A program made the translations under genes and the position numbers. 64,000 bases of DNA from CAADGY01 sp900696665 (GTDB lineage Bacteria > Acidobacteriota > Terriglobia > Bryobacterales > Bryobacteraceae). The DNA lies in contig JAPSFM010000008.1 in the NCBI GenBank assembly GCA_035063885.1, forward strand, positions 37,540 through 101,539, in the 5' to 3' direction. The notes beneath the pieces were generated by a model. That model had not been told where the DNA came from, searched no databases, and saw only the letters and a program-made list of their open reading frames with translations. Position 1 is the stretch's first letter. Each line of letters starts with the position of its first letter. Positions 33,883-43,399 of this stretch are shown one piece after another.

Positions 33883-34107
33883 TTAGGAACGTTGCCGGGT
33901 ACCGGCCAGTTCTTCGAGAATCGACTTGCCGAGCACCTGCAAATCCCCGTAAGCATGCAGGTAATTCTGGAACTTGCGGTTCAACTCCAGCGCTTGCCCG
34001 GGCGAGAGTTCCGCGCGGATCATCATGTCCCGCACTCGCACGGGATGCGGAAGCACCGACTCTTCGTTCAATTCTTCCAGGGCAGTCACAGGATTGTAAT
34101 CGGTCAT
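33883..34107 (-). CDS. Small hypothetical protein
   Basis: The protein has 74 residues, mostly helical: 'SPGQALELNRKFQNYLHAYG' and 'VLGKSILEELAG'. It has no signal and no cysteines. It begins 7 bp after the stop of the DUF1080 gene and is probably the last gene of the same transcript. The family is not recognised. Confidence 0.6.
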   Translation of the reverse strand: MTDYNPVTALEELNEESVLPHPVRVRDMMIRAELSPGQALELNRKFQNYLHAYGDLQVLGKSILEELAGTRQRS

Positions 34108-34114
34108 CGCTTTC

Positions 34115-34723
34115 TCATTTCTGCTTCCCCGCGGGGAGCGTCCGCATCATGAGGTTGCGATATTGCACAACGCTTCCGGGATCGTGCTGTTGCAACGCAA
34201 GATAGCCGGTGCGAAATGTGTTTTTCGCATCCACATAGTCAACCACAACCTTGCCGTTCACTTTGATCACAATATGGTTGCCGTTTGCGATGATGTGCTG
34301 CGTCCACCACGTATCGTCGGGAACCAACTGCTCTTTGACATCGGAGAACTGGTAAAGGCTGCCGGTGCGGCGCCAGTCGCCACTCGAATTATTCACCTGC
34401 GCCTCGTAGCCCGCCGGCCATCCCGGCTCCATCTTCGCGCGAAAATACATGCCGGAGTTCCCGCCCTTGTTCAACTTCACTTCGGCCTTGAACTCGCAAT
34501 TGCCACACTGTTCGCCTACATAAAACAGGTGGCTTCTCTCTCCGCGGCCGGTAATAGCCCCGTCAACAACACTCCAAGCTTGTGGATTCTCCAGAGCCTT
34601 CCATCCATTGAGCGTCTTGCCGTCGAAGATTTTTTTCCAGCCTGGCCCGCTTCCGTCATCGGCAGCAGAAGGAAACACAATGAGACAGATACCGGCGGCA
34701 ACGAGAAGGAGTCTGCGGATCAT
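34115..34723 (-). CDS. Exported DUF1080 (3-keto-disaccharide hydrolase-like) protein
   Basis: The protein has 202 residues from the ATG at 34723, which gives a normal signal peptide (RRLLLVAAGICLIVFPSAA). The DUF1080 jelly-roll is recognisable by 'FDGKTLNGWKALENPQAWSV', 'CEFKAEVKLNKGGNSGMYFR' and 'LALQQHDPGSVVQYRNLMMR'. Members are concanavalin-like glucanase-fold proteins, some hydrolysing 3-keto-glycosides. It is periplasmic. A glutamate symporter gene lies 58 bp upstream; a link in function is not evident. Confidence 0.85.
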   Translation of the reverse strand: MIRRLLLVAAGICLIVFPSAADDGSGPGWKKIFDGKTLNGWKALENPQAWSVVDGAITGRGERSHLFYVGEQCGNCEFKAEVKLNKGGNSGMYFRAKMEPGWPAGYEAQVNNSSGDWRRTGSLYQFSDVKEQLVPDDTWWTQHIIANGNHIVIKVNGKVVVDYVDAKNTFRTGYLALQQHDPGSVVQYRNLMMRTLPAGKQK

Positions 34724-34781
34724 ATCGGGCCTCGGGCTTGTACTGCCCAATATAGCAGACCCGCAGGGGCGCTCCCCAAAG

Positions 34782-36020
34782 TCACGGTCTCGTCAGGTTC
34801 ATAAAAAGGGTAATCAGCAGCGCATTGGTAAAGTCGATGAGAAAAGCGCCAACCAGCGGTATCACAATAAACGCACGCGGGGCGGGGCCATACTTTTTGA
34901 CAACTACGTCCATGCAGGCCATTGCATTCGCGGTGGTCCCCAGGCCAAAACCGCAATAGCCCCCGGCCATCACAGCCGCGTCGTAATCACGGCCCATCAG
35001 CCGGAACGAAACCCAGCACAAAACCAGCATCAATCCAATCTGGAGTACCAGAATCAGCATCATTGGACCCGCCAGGTGAACCAGTTCCCACAATCGAAGA
35101 GTCATCAACGCCATCACAATGAAGACCTGCAGTGCGATATTTCCGATCGAATCCAGATGGTGCTGGGAAATTCCGAGCGACCCGAAGCGATCATCGAAGT
35201 TCCGCAGCGCGGCTGCGGCGATCATCGCGCCCACATAAGCCGGAAGGATCAGTCCGAGACGTTCGAACAGGACGCTGATAAGAGTGCCGATCCCCATCGC
35301 CACCGCCACAACGATGGCGTTTTGAAACAGGGGAGAGTGCTCGGATTCGGCTCCTTCATGAAACGGCGACGCCGTATCGGCGGCTGACTTTTCTTCATAG
35401 ACGGCCTCGTCGGCGGTGCCGGGATCCACGCTGGATGGCGAGGGTTTGAGCTTGTGTTTCCGCGCCAGCGATGCGCCAATGTGGCCGCCGAATAGCCCGC
35501 CTGCGACGATTCCGAACGTCGCCGCCGCGATCCCCACCGTGGTCGCTCCATTCAGACCAAGTTCCTCGAACGTCCCGCCGAAAGCCAGCGCGGTCGCCGG
35601 CCCGCCGATCAGGGCCACCGATCCGCAAACCAGCCCCAATAATGGGTTGAGGCCGGTTCCGGCGGCTACCGCCACGCCAAGCGCGTTTTGTGCGACGGCA
35701 CCGGCAGTGGCCAGGGCGAAGAACCACAGCACTTGTATGCCTCCTACACGAATCAGCCGCAAGCTCGCGCTGGCGCCGATGGTGGTGAAGAAGGTCACCA
35801 TGAGGATGTCGCGCAACGTGAGATCCATTTCGAGATTGAGGAAGCGATCTCGCAGGACGAGGGCCGCCAGCGCGTAAACAAGTCCGCCGCAGATCGAGGC
35901 CGGAATGTTGAGCCTGTCTAGTATGGACAAGTTTCTTTTGAGCCAAAGCCCCATCGCCGCTCCGAAGCAGGCCATCGCCAGAACCTGAATCGCGTTGAGC
36001 TTTAATACCAGAACTTCCAT
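34782..36020 (-). CDS. gltS: Sodium/glutamate symporter GltS
   Basis: The protein has 412 residues from the ATG at 36020, one base after the UbiD stop. It has about 11-12 transmembrane helices in two inverted halves, each with a glycine-rich re-entrant loop: 'GSVALIGGPATALAFGGTF' and 'GGYCGFGLGTTANAMACMD'. A charged loop of ~50 residues (KPSPSSVDPGTADE) separates the halves. GltS imports glutamate with sodium. The tight coupling to the ubiD gene is unusual and could point to a carboxylate substrate other than glutamate; that is inference. Confidence 0.87.
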   Translation of the reverse strand: MEVLVLKLNAIQVLAMACFGAAMGLWLKRNLSILDRLNIPASICGGLVYALAALVLRDRFLNLEMDLTLRDILMVTFFTTIGASASLRLIRVGGIQVLWFFALATAGAVAQNALGVAVAAGTGLNPLLGLVCGSVALIGGPATALAFGGTFEELGLNGATTVGIAAATFGIVAGGLFGGHIGASLARKHKLKPSPSSVDPGTADEAVYEEKSAADTASPFHEGAESEHSPLFQNAIVVAVAMGIGTLISVLFERLGLILPAYVGAMIAAAALRNFDDRFGSLGISQHHLDSIGNIALQVFIVMALMTLRLWELVHLAGPMMLILVLQIGLMLVLCWVSFRLMGRDYDAAVMAGGYCGFGLGTTANAMACMDVVVKKYGPAPRAFIVIPLVGAFLIDFTNALLITLFMNLTRP

Positions 36021-36021
36021 C

Positions 36022-37470
36022 TCACAGACCCGCCCGTTTCCAAAGCTCATCGACGCGGCGCTGTACTTCCGGCGTCATGCGCAACACCTCCGGCCAGGGA
36101 CGTGTAAAGCCTTCCTGCGGCCATTTGCGTGTGGCATCGATGCCCATTTTCGATCCGAAGTCCGGCAAACGGCTGGCGTGGTCGAGCGAATCCACAGGCC
36201 CTTTGACAAATTCGATGTCGCGCTCCGGATCGATGTTGTTCAGCGCTCTCCAGGCGACTTCGCGAACGTCCTGCACATCGACTTCTTCGTCCACCACGAT
36301 GATGCACTTGGTGAACATCGCCTGGCCCAATCCCCAAATGGCGTGCATCACCTTTCGGGCGTGACCCGGATACGACTTCCTCATCGAAATCAGCATCAGG
36401 TTGTGAAACACCCCTTCAGCGGGCATGGCGACATCGCGGATTTCAGGCAATTGCATTCGCATCAAAGGGAGAAAAATCCGCTCGATCGCTTTGCCCATGT
36501 AAAAATCTTCCATCGGGGGCGGGCCCACAATCGTGGTGGCGTATACAGGCTTTTTCCGCTGCGTGATGCAGGTGACGTGAAACACTGGGTATTCGTCTTC
36601 AAGCGAATAGAAACCAGTGTGGTCCCCGAAAGGCCCCTCGGTCCTCAATTCGCCTAACTCCACATAGCCCTCCAGCACGATTTCCGCATTGGCGGGTACT
36701 TCGATGTCAGAGGTTTCGCACTTCACCATCTCGACAGGCTTGCCGCGCAGAAAACCGGAGATCATCATCTCATCCAGGTCGGGCGGCAATGGGAGAATCG
36801 CCGAATACATTGTGGCTGGGTCCGAGCCAATGGCTACGGCGACATCCATTCGCTTCTGTTTGCCTTCCTTGACCAACCGGCGGTAGTGCTCCGCCCCTTG
36901 CTTGTGAGTCTGCCAGTGCATCCCGGTCGTGACATGGTCGTAGACCTGCATCCGGTACATGCCGCAATTCCGCTTTCCGGTGTCCGGGTTGTGCGAAAAA
37001 ACTAGCGGCAATGTGATGAACCGGCCACCGTCGCCCGGCCAGCACTGTAGCACGGGATAGTCGAACAGCGAGAAATGATCGTGCCGGATCACCTCCTTGC
37101 AGGCGCCGTCCTTTACGGTTTTTGGAAAAAATGCCCCCAACTCAGCCAGTTTTGGGAGCATCCTGAGCTTGCCGATCAGTCCTTGCGGCATACGCATTTC
37201 GAGAAACTCCGAGATGCGTGCTGCCACTTCTTCCACCGAGCCAACCTGTAGGGCAAGCTCCATCCGGCGCATGCTGGCAAAAGCGTTGATGAGCACCGGC
37301 ATATCGCTCCCCTTCGCTTTTTCAAACAGCAGCGCCGGCCCCCCGTTCTTCACGGAGCGGTCCGCAAATTCCGTTATCTCAAGCACGGGATCCACTTCGA
37401 AAGGAATTCGCTTGAGTTCGCGATGCTTCTCGAGCGCGCGGATGAAATCACCCAAATCGTCGTAAGCCAT
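36022..37470 (-). CDS. ubiD: UbiD-family decarboxylase
   Basis: The protein has 482 residues from the ATG at 37470; a longer frame adds an implausible leader. It is a prenylated-FMN-dependent aromatic or unsaturated acid decarboxylase. Motifs include 'DLGDFIRALEKHRELKRI', 'RNCGMYRMQVYDHVTTGMHW' in the cofactor site and 'EVVLEGYV'-like 'AEIVLEGYVELGELRTEG' with the acidic catalytic residues. It may serve quinone synthesis or degrade aromatic acids. No UbiX flavin prenyltransferase gene is in the window. The gene runs straight into gltS. Confidence 0.9.
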   Translation of the reverse strand: MAYDDLGDFIRALEKHRELKRIPFEVDPVLEITEFADRSVKNGGPALLFEKAKGSDMPVLINAFASMRRMELALQVGSVEEVAARISEFLEMRMPQGLIGKLRMLPKLAELGAFFPKTVKDGACKEVIRHDHFSLFDYPVLQCWPGDGGRFITLPLVFSHNPDTGKRNCGMYRMQVYDHVTTGMHWQTHKQGAEHYRRLVKEGKQKRMDVAVAIGSDPATMYSAILPLPPDLDEMMISGFLRGKPVEMVKCETSDIEVPANAEIVLEGYVELGELRTEGPFGDHTGFYSLEDEYPVFHVTCITQRKKPVYATTIVGPPPMEDFYMGKAIERIFLPLMRMQLPEIRDVAMPAEGVFHNLMLISMRKSYPGHARKVMHAIWGLGQAMFTKCIIVVDEEVDVQDVREVAWRALNNIDPERDIEFVKGPVDSLDHASRLPDFGSKMGIDATRKWPQEGFTRPWPEVLRMTPEVQRRVDELWKRAGL

Positions 37471-37554
37471 GATGTGTGCGGAAAACTTCTTTTTACTATG
37501 ATGGAGCTTTGCCGGCAAAACCGGTACTCAGCCAGTTCAAATTCCAGGAGAATC

Positions 37555-38289
37555 ATGCACAATCGAGTCGCACTCGTCACAGGTTCGAGCCGCGGCATTG
37601 GACGCGCTATCGCCCTGACGCTATGCCGCGAGGGATGCCGGATCGTAGTAGCCTCGCCGGAAGTAGAGAAGAACGAGGAGGTCGCGTCCGAAATCCGCAG
37701 CAGCGGCGGCCAGGCGTTGACAGTAAACCTGGATCTGACTTCGACGGACTCCATCAAAGAAGGATTCGCCGCCGCACACCGGGAATGGGAACGGGTGGAC
37801 ATCCTTGTGAATAATGCGGGTATCACCAAAGACGCCCTGGCGATGCGAATGAAGCCGCAGGACTGGGACATCGTTCTTCGAATTAACCTGAGCGGCGCAT
37901 TTTTTGCTATCCAACAGGCACTGCCCGGAATGGTTCGCGAGCGATGGGGCCGCATCGTGAACATCGCGTCCGTGGTAGGGCGGTCCGGAAACCCCGGACA
38001 GGCGAACTATGTTGCGTCGAAAGCCGGTCTCATCGGATTAACCAAGACCGTCGCACAGGAAGTGGGAAGCCGCAACATAACGGTCAATGCAGTAGCGCCG
38101 GGTTTCATAGAAACCGATATGACCCAGGTGCTTCCACAGGAGGTGAAGGACCGGATGCTGGCACAGATCCCGCTGAAACGGCCGGGAAAACCGGAAGACG
38201 TGGCAAACGTTGTGAAGTTTCTCGCCAGCGATGATGCCGCCTATATTACCGGGCAGGTGATAGACGTCAACGGCGGGATGTACATGTGA
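37555..38289 (+). CDS. fabG: 3-oxoacyl-ACP reductase-like SDR
   Basis: The protein has 244 residues from the ATG at 37555 with AGGAG upstream; a longer frame overlaps the divergent ubiD gene. Motifs: 'ALVTGSSRGIGRAIALTLC' (NADP binding), 'DILVNNAGITKDALAMRM', catalytic Ser/Tyr/Lys in 'NIASVVGRSGNPGQANYVAS' with 'KAG' following, and the FabG-type end 'GQVIDVNGGMYM'. These match FabG of fatty-acid synthesis. No other fab genes are adjacent, so it may be an extra copy or act in another pathway. Confidence 0.88.
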   Translation: MHNRVALVTGSSRGIGRAIALTLCREGCRIVVASPEVEKNEEVASEIRSSGGQALTVNLDLTSTDSIKEGFAAAHREWERVDILVNNAGITKDALAMRMKPQDWDIVLRINLSGAFFAIQQALPGMVRERWGRIVNIASVVGRSGNPGQANYVASKAGLIGLTKTVAQEVGSRNITVNAVAPGFIETDMTQVLPQEVKDRMLAQIPLKRPGKPEDVANVVKFLASDDAAYITGQVIDVNGGMYM

Positions 38290-38301
38290 ATTCCGCCGGC
38301 C

Positions 38302-39099
38302 TCAGTGAGTCATGGCGTAGATGATGTAGTTGATCGCCATGCGGTAGGCCTGCGACGCCGCGGCTTCAGGATATCTGGGATCGTCGGCATGCTCCCATGC
38401 ATCGCCGTTGTCCTGATTGAAGCAAATAGCGGCCATAATGCGCCGGCGGTCATCGTAAATCGCTCGCCAACGAGGTTCGATGCCGTCGCGCTCGAACGTG
38501 CGGCCGCTATATATGGTGTGGATGCCCGGCACTTGTGTCATCTGCTCCAGGTCGTAGAGGACATGGAAGATGGGGTCGCCTGGCTCGATTTCCTCGATCG
38601 GACGGTCCGGGAAAACACGGCTCATGCTCGCCAGGAAAATCTCCCACTCGCGCGTGCCATGAAAATCGTCCACCATGAGGAATCCACCCCGCAGGAGATA
38701 GTCGCGCAGACGAGCCGCCTCTTCATCGGAAAGCTCCCAGCGGCCCACCTCGACCCCATAGATCCAGGGCCAGTTGTAAATTTCATCGTTGTCCCGCTCG
38801 AGGTTTACGACCTGCTCCATAGACCGTGTATGAAGGCGTGTCAGCCGGCGAACACCAAGCACAAATTGCCGGTCAGCCTTGGGATAGTCCGTCGCCCAGC
38901 TTCCGCCCCCCCATCGGCGGAAGACTGAAGAGTACTGCAGCCGTGCGAAAGCCCATTCGGTCTTCTCACCAGCGTCCGCTGGAATGGGTGCAGGGTTATC
39001 TTCTTCAGAGGAGTAGCCGCGGAACCCGCGCTGAGCGTAGAGTAAGCCGAAGGCGAGCAACGGGAGAGCACACAATGAAATTCGAGGGTGGAGGCGCAT
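38302..39099 (-). CDS. Exported DUF4159 protein
   Basis: The protein has 265 residues from the ATG at 39099 with GGAGG upstream; longer starts lack support. It has a signal peptide (SLCALPLLAFGLLYA). DUF4159 hallmarks are 'EWAFARLQYSSVFRRWGGGS', 'DYLLRGGFLMVDDFHGTREW' and a C-terminal 'ASQAYRMAINYIIYAMTH'. The fold is glutamine-amidotransferase-like in related proteins; its function is unknown. It is frequent in Acidobacteria and Planctomycetes. Confidence 0.83.
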   Translation of the reverse strand: MRLHPRISLCALPLLAFGLLYAQRGFRGYSSEEDNPAPIPADAGEKTEWAFARLQYSSVFRRWGGGSWATDYPKADRQFVLGVRRLTRLHTRSMEQVVNLERDNDEIYNWPWIYGVEVGRWELSDEEAARLRDYLLRGGFLMVDDFHGTREWEIFLASMSRVFPDRPIEEIEPGDPIFHVLYDLEQMTQVPGIHTIYSGRTFERDGIEPRWRAIYDDRRRIMAAICFNQDNGDAWEHADDPRYPEAAASQAYRMAINYIIYAMTH

Positions 39100-39198
39100 C
39101 CGGAACCTCCTGACGCACTCAGCATAACATGTGCCGGTGGAAATGGAGCCGCCGGAAAAGGTGGACGGAGGGGCTGCCCCACCCATTAACCACTAAAG

Positions 39199-40046
39199 CT
39201 ATTGGCGGTCCAGATTATTCTCCACCTTGTGGGCCGCTGTATTTGTTTCACCGGTCGTCTTGTCCGCGGCTTCTTCCACTCTGTTTCCGGATTTGTCCGC
39301 GGTACGTTCTATCTTGTCCGATTCGCAGCCTTGCCGGCCTTCCGGTGCACCTTGCGGTCGGCGCTCGAAGTACCTTCCTCGAAGCGGGAGTACTTGTTCA
39401 ACGAAGCGACCAGGGGCTTTGCAGCGGGCGGCGGAGCCATATTGGAAAGCAGAATCTGCTCATTGGTGAGGCGCTTTCCGTAGAGCTCTTCGTTTTCATC
39501 AAGATCGTTCCGCAAGGTAGCTCCCTCCAAGGCTACACCCGCGAAAACTCCGCGCGAGCGGGACCAGGACAGAATTTCGGCTGTCATATAAGCATCCGTG
39601 TTAGCCGTCGCGGTCCGGCCTATGGGCCCGGCCGCAACCGAGGCGTTGGCGCCAAGCGTGAACTTGCTTTCTTTCAGCCGTTCCATTCCACGCTCGTTCA
39701 TCACGAGCATCACGACGTCTGTGTCGGACCCTCCGATCTGAAATCCGAAACTGCCGCCCTCCACCCGCACCGCGGCGGGAGCTCCCCAGCCTCCACGGCC
39801 CGGCCGGCGGCAGATGGCAAAGCCACGTCCATACTTTCCGCCCACACCAAAGGCAGCAGTCTTTAACCCGGGAATAATCACCGCACAGTGCGCCCTTTCC
39901 AGAAGTTCCTCCGGAATCGCACTATCACGCGACTGCATGATCTCGTTAAAGATTTTTGCTGATTCCTGCAGGCGCTCCTGTGCGGTCTCTGCAAAAAGAA
40001 ACGCCGGGCTTGCAATCATCAATGCCGCGAAGGCAAATTTTCGCAT
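39199..40046 (-). pseudogene. SYLF-domain lipid-binding protein, C-terminal frameshift
   Basis: The intact frame, 39309-40046, gives 245 residues from the ATG at 40046 with a signal peptide (KFAFAALMIASPAFLFAE). The SYLF/Ysc84 domain is clear: 'HCAVIIPGLKTAAFGVGGKY', 'GGSFGFQIGGSDTDVVMLV', 'SVAAGPIGRTATANTD' and 'LSWSRSRGVFAGVALEGAT'. Such proteins bind phospholipids. The frame stops at 39309 just after 'RKAGKAANRTR'. In the next frame, from 39324 to the stop at 39199, 41 codons continue the same repeat-like helix ('DKIERTADKSGNRVEEAADK' and so on). A single missing base near 39322-39326 (GCTGC-GAA) explains this. The core domain is unaffected, so the protein may still work. Confidence 0.8.
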
Positions 40047-40241
40047 AATCCCTCCCGGCGAAAATTTGTGCAATCAGCGTTCCGAAACAAAAGGGCATTT
40101 TCTTCAACAACTTAGGGGAGCTTCCCGAAAAGATGACTGTGTTTTTTTCCGGGTGGAGACTGCGCGCACAGGGGAGACCTAAGGGTCATACCGCCATCGC
40201 GCTACAATGGCAATTCAATTTCTCGCAGAGGAACCAAGCGG

Positions 40242-41009
40242 ATGAAACTCGGCGCGGTGACATACAATTTGCTGAAGGATCTGGACGTCGAAGGTATCAT
40301 CAAAGTCCTGGAGGCAACCCGCTTTGAAGCGGTTGAGCTTCGCACGACTCATAAGCACGGCGTAGAGCCCTCGCTTTCCGCAGACGAACGCCGGCGCGTC
40401 CGCGAACGATTTCAGAACAGCAAGGTGCGTTTGCTCAGCTACGGCACTACGTGCGAGTTTCACTCACCTGACGCCGCCGTACGCCGGAAGAACGTGGAAA
40501 TTGCGAAACAGTTCATCGACCTCGCCCACGATACTGCGGCATGGGGCATCAAGGTGCGGCCCAATGCTTTGCCAAAAGAAGTGCCCGTGGAAACCACTAT
40601 TCGAAATATCGGCGCGGGCTTGCGGGAAACGGGAGAGTACGGCGCCGGGAAAGGCGTGGAAGTCTGGCTTGAAGTGCACGGGCGGGAGACCTCGCAACCG
40701 AAGATTTGCGCTGACATCATGAAAGCCACCAACCATCGGAACGTAGGCCTCTGCTGGAACTCCAATGAGAACGACATCGTCAACGGTTCGGTCAAGCCGA
40801 GCTTTGATCTGTTGCGGCCCTGGATCAAGCACGTCCACATAAACGAACTTGCCAACGGCACGTATCCCTGGCGAGAGCTGTTCATGCTGCTGCGGCAATC
40901 CGGGTACGACCGCTACACGCTTTGCGAAGCGGCTGACAACCCGCAAACGGAGCGCTTTCTCCGCTGGTATCACGCGCTCTGGACGGAACTCAACCGGCCG
41001 TGCTCCTAA
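40242..41009 (+). CDS. Sugar phosphate isomerase/epimerase (TIM-barrel, AP endonuclease-2-like)
   Basis: The protein has 255 residues. It has the xylose-isomerase-like TIM-barrel layout: 'MKLGAVTYNLLKDLD' at the start, 'FEAVELRTTHKHGVEPS', 'GVEVWLEVHGRETSQP' and 'IKHVHINELANGTYPW' with metal-binding Glu/His residues. The signal-less N-terminus points to the cytoplasm. The substrate is unknown. The GTG of the following carboxypeptidase lies in its last 10 bp, so the genes are coupled. Confidence 0.83.
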   Translation: MKLGAVTYNLLKDLDVEGIIKVLEATRFEAVELRTTHKHGVEPSLSADERRRVRERFQNSKVRLLSYGTTCEFHSPDAAVRRKNVEIAKQFIDLAHDTAAWGIKVRPNALPKEVPVETTIRNIGAGLRETGEYGAGKGVEVWLEVHGRETSQPKICADIMKATNHRNVGLCWNSNENDIVNGSVKPSFDLLRPWIKHVHINELANGTYPWRELFMLLRQSGYDRYTLCEAADNPQTERFLRWYHALWTELNRPCS

Positions 41010-43387
41010 GGACTGGCATCGTATTCCTGCTGACTCTGCAGGCACTCGTGGCAGCCGTTCCGGCGCCACACGCGTTCTTCGGACATGCGATTGGCGCGGA
41101 CCGGACATCGCTCGAGTGGACCGATGTAGCCGCTTACTTCCAGTTACTCGGGAAGAACAGCGACCGGATTCGTGTCAGCGACGTGGGAAAGAGTACCCTC
41201 GGGCGCCCGATGATCGCGGCGTTCATCTCAAGTCCGGAAACTATCGCCAACCTGGACGAATACCGCCTCATTCAGGCCTCGCTGGCGGACCCGAGGCGCA
41301 CGCCTGAGCCGGAAGCTGAAAAACTGATTGCGGCCGGCAAGACGGTGGTGATGGTTACTTGTTCCATCCACTCCACTGAAGTCGCTTCAACTCACACCGC
41401 GATCGAGTTCGCCTACAAGCTGCTTACGGAGGACACTCCGAAGCGGCGTAGGATTCTTGATAACACGATTCTGATCCTTGTGCCGTCTTTGAACCCGGAT
41501 GGAGTCGATATCGTCACAAACTGGTACCGCAAAACGCTAGGAACCAAGTTTGAAGGGACGTCCCCTCCGGAGCTCTATCACAAGTACGTCGGGCACGATA
41601 ACAATCGCGACTGGTATATTTTTTCGCAGGCGGAGACCAGGCACGTGGTTTCGCAGTTGCACAATCGCTGGCATCCGCAGATTGTCTACGATGTTCACCA
41701 GCAGAGTCCCTACGCCTCGCGCATGTTTGTTCCGCCCTGGATGGACCCCATCGACCCGAACATCGACCCCATCATCGCCCAACAATGCAATGCCATCGGA
41801 ATGGGCATGGCGGCGGACCTGACCGCGGCGGGGAAAACAGGAGTGGTGGTGAATGCGCTATACGATTTTTGGACTCCTGCGCGCCACTACCAGGCATACC
41901 ACGGGGGCTTGAGGATTCTGAGCGAATCGGCCAGCGCACGGCTTTCGAGTCCCATCGTCGTCCGCCCGGAACAGATCTCGGAAAGAGGGCACGGATACAA
42001 TCCACGCGAGAGCACCTGGAACCATCTGCAACCATGGCTGGGCGGCGAGTGGCGTCTGCGCGACATTATTGATTACCAGTCGATCGCGATGGAGTCCTTG
42101 CTGTATCAGGCTGCAGTCAGGCGTTCCGATCTGCTCCGTGCTTTCTATCGAATCGGCCAGAGAGCCATAGAGAGAAACAGGCCGCAAGCCTTCGCCGTTC
42201 CCACGGTTCAGCGCGACCCGGGCGCGTCTAAGAAATTGCTGGAGACGTTGAGCTTCGGCATGGTGGAAATCGAGCGTGCGCGGCAGCGCTTCGAATCCAA
42301 GGGCAAGACTTATCCGGCCGGCACCTACGTGATACGAATGCAGCAGCCGTACAGTTCGTTCGCCAAGACCTTGCTCGAACGTCAGAATTATCCCGACCTG
42401 CGGCTCTATCCCGGAGGTCCTCCGAAGCGGCCTTACGATGTGACGGCACACACGTTGCCGCTATTGATGGGCGTGGAAGTCGACACGTTGGAAACTCCCG
42501 TCAGCGCACCACTCGATACGGTGAGTGAGTTTTCCTTCCGCCTTCCGAGTCCGTCCAGCGGCATGGCTGCTTCTGATACCGGCACCTGGAGTAAAGTGAA
42601 CCAGGCCTGGGATAAAAAAGCGCCAGTGTGGCGCGATCTTGCGACGGGCGATTTCTACCTGAACGGCGGCGACGGCCGCAGACCGGTGACGCGCCCGCGA
42701 GTGGGGCTGTACAAAAGTTACGTGCCGTCGATGGACGAAGGGTGGACACGATGGCTGCTGGAGGAATTCGGCTTTGCCTACACCTCCACCGATAACAGGC
42801 GGATCGCGAAAGGAGATCTGCGGCGTGACTTCGACGTTCTCCTATTTCCCGACCAGACGAGCTCCACGATTGCGAACGGATATCGCGAGGGCGACATGCC
42901 CGCCGGGTACACAGGCGGATTGGGAACGCAAGGAGCGGACGTGCTCAGGGCTTTTGCCTCTGGTGGAGGCACTCTTGTTTTTTTGAACAGCTCTTGCGAG
43001 TACGCGGCGAAACAACTTGCGCTCCCGGTGAAAGAGGTCTTGAAAGGTTTGCCGGCTTCCGAATTCTATTCACCGGGGTCGCTGCTGAATGTGCGCCTCA
43101 ATACAAAGCACCCGCTCTCCTATGGGCTTCCAGCGGAGATTGCCATCTGGTCACAGGGCAGTCCCGCATGGACGCTTAGCGGCGATTCCCGTGAGGTGGC
43201 GCAGTACCCGCGCGAAGACATCCTGGCCTCGGGATGGCTGCTTGGTGAAAAACACCTCGCCGGCAAATCGGCTATCGTGGATGTCCCGTTGGGCAAGGGA
43301 CGTGTGATCCTTTTCGGTATGCGGCCGCAGTACCGCGCCCAGAGCTACCAGGCGTTCAAACTGCTGTTTAATGCTTTGTTATATTAA
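41000..43387 (+). CDS. M14-family zinc carboxypeptidase, exported
   Basis: The protein has 795 residues with a GTG start and a signal peptide (LRTGIVFLLTLQALVAA). The M14 zinc motif is HxxE in 'VTCSIHSTEVASTHT', preceded by 'SDVGKSTLGRPMIAAFISS'. 'LVPSLNPDGVDIVTNWYRK' and 'RDWYIFSQAETRHV' are typical, with the third zinc histidine probably in 'IVYDVHQQSPYAS'. The last ~300 residues include a glutamine-amidotransferase-like region ('FASGGGTLVFLNSSCEYAAK') often seen in these long acidobacterial M14 proteins. It should act on peptides in the periplasm or outside the cell. Confidence 0.87.
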   Translation: MLLRTGIVFLLTLQALVAAVPAPHAFFGHAIGADRTSLEWTDVAAYFQLLGKNSDRIRVSDVGKSTLGRPMIAAFISSPETIANLDEYRLIQASLADPRRTPEPEAEKLIAAGKTVVMVTCSIHSTEVASTHTAIEFAYKLLTEDTPKRRRILDNTILILVPSLNPDGVDIVTNWYRKTLGTKFEGTSPPELYHKYVGHDNNRDWYIFSQAETRHVVSQLHNRWHPQIVYDVHQQSPYASRMFVPPWMDPIDPNIDPIIAQQCNAIGMGMAADLTAAGKTGVVVNALYDFWTPARHYQAYHGGLRILSESASARLSSPIVVRPEQISERGHGYNPRESTWNHLQPWLGGEWRLRDIIDYQSIAMESLLYQAAVRRSDLLRAFYRIGQRAIERNRPQAFAVPTVQRDPGASKKLLETLSFGMVEIERARQRFESKGKTYPAGTYVIRMQQPYSSFAKTLLERQNYPDLRLYPGGPPKRPYDVTAHTLPLLMGVEVDTLETPVSAPLDTVSEFSFRLPSPSSGMAASDTGTWSKVNQAWDKKAPVWRDLATGDFYLNGGDGRRPVTRPRVGLYKSYVPSMDEGWTRWLLEEFGFAYTSTDNRRIAKGDLRRDFDVLLFPDQTSSTIANGYREGDMPAGYTGGLGTQGADVLRAFASGGGTLVFLNSSCEYAAKQLALPVKEVLKGLPASEFYSPGSLLNVRLNTKHPLSYGLPAEIAIWSQGSPAWTLSGDSREVAQYPREDILASGWLLGEKHLAGKSAIVDVPLGKGRVILFGMRPQYRAQSYQAFKLLFNALLY

Positions 43388-43399
43388 GGCGCGGCACCT

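Noticed and set aside
40111..40183. Possible structured leader (CTTAGG paired with CCTAAG 61 nt apart) before the epimerase gene
   Set aside because: Only 6-bp arms and no match to a riboswitch I know; likely chance.
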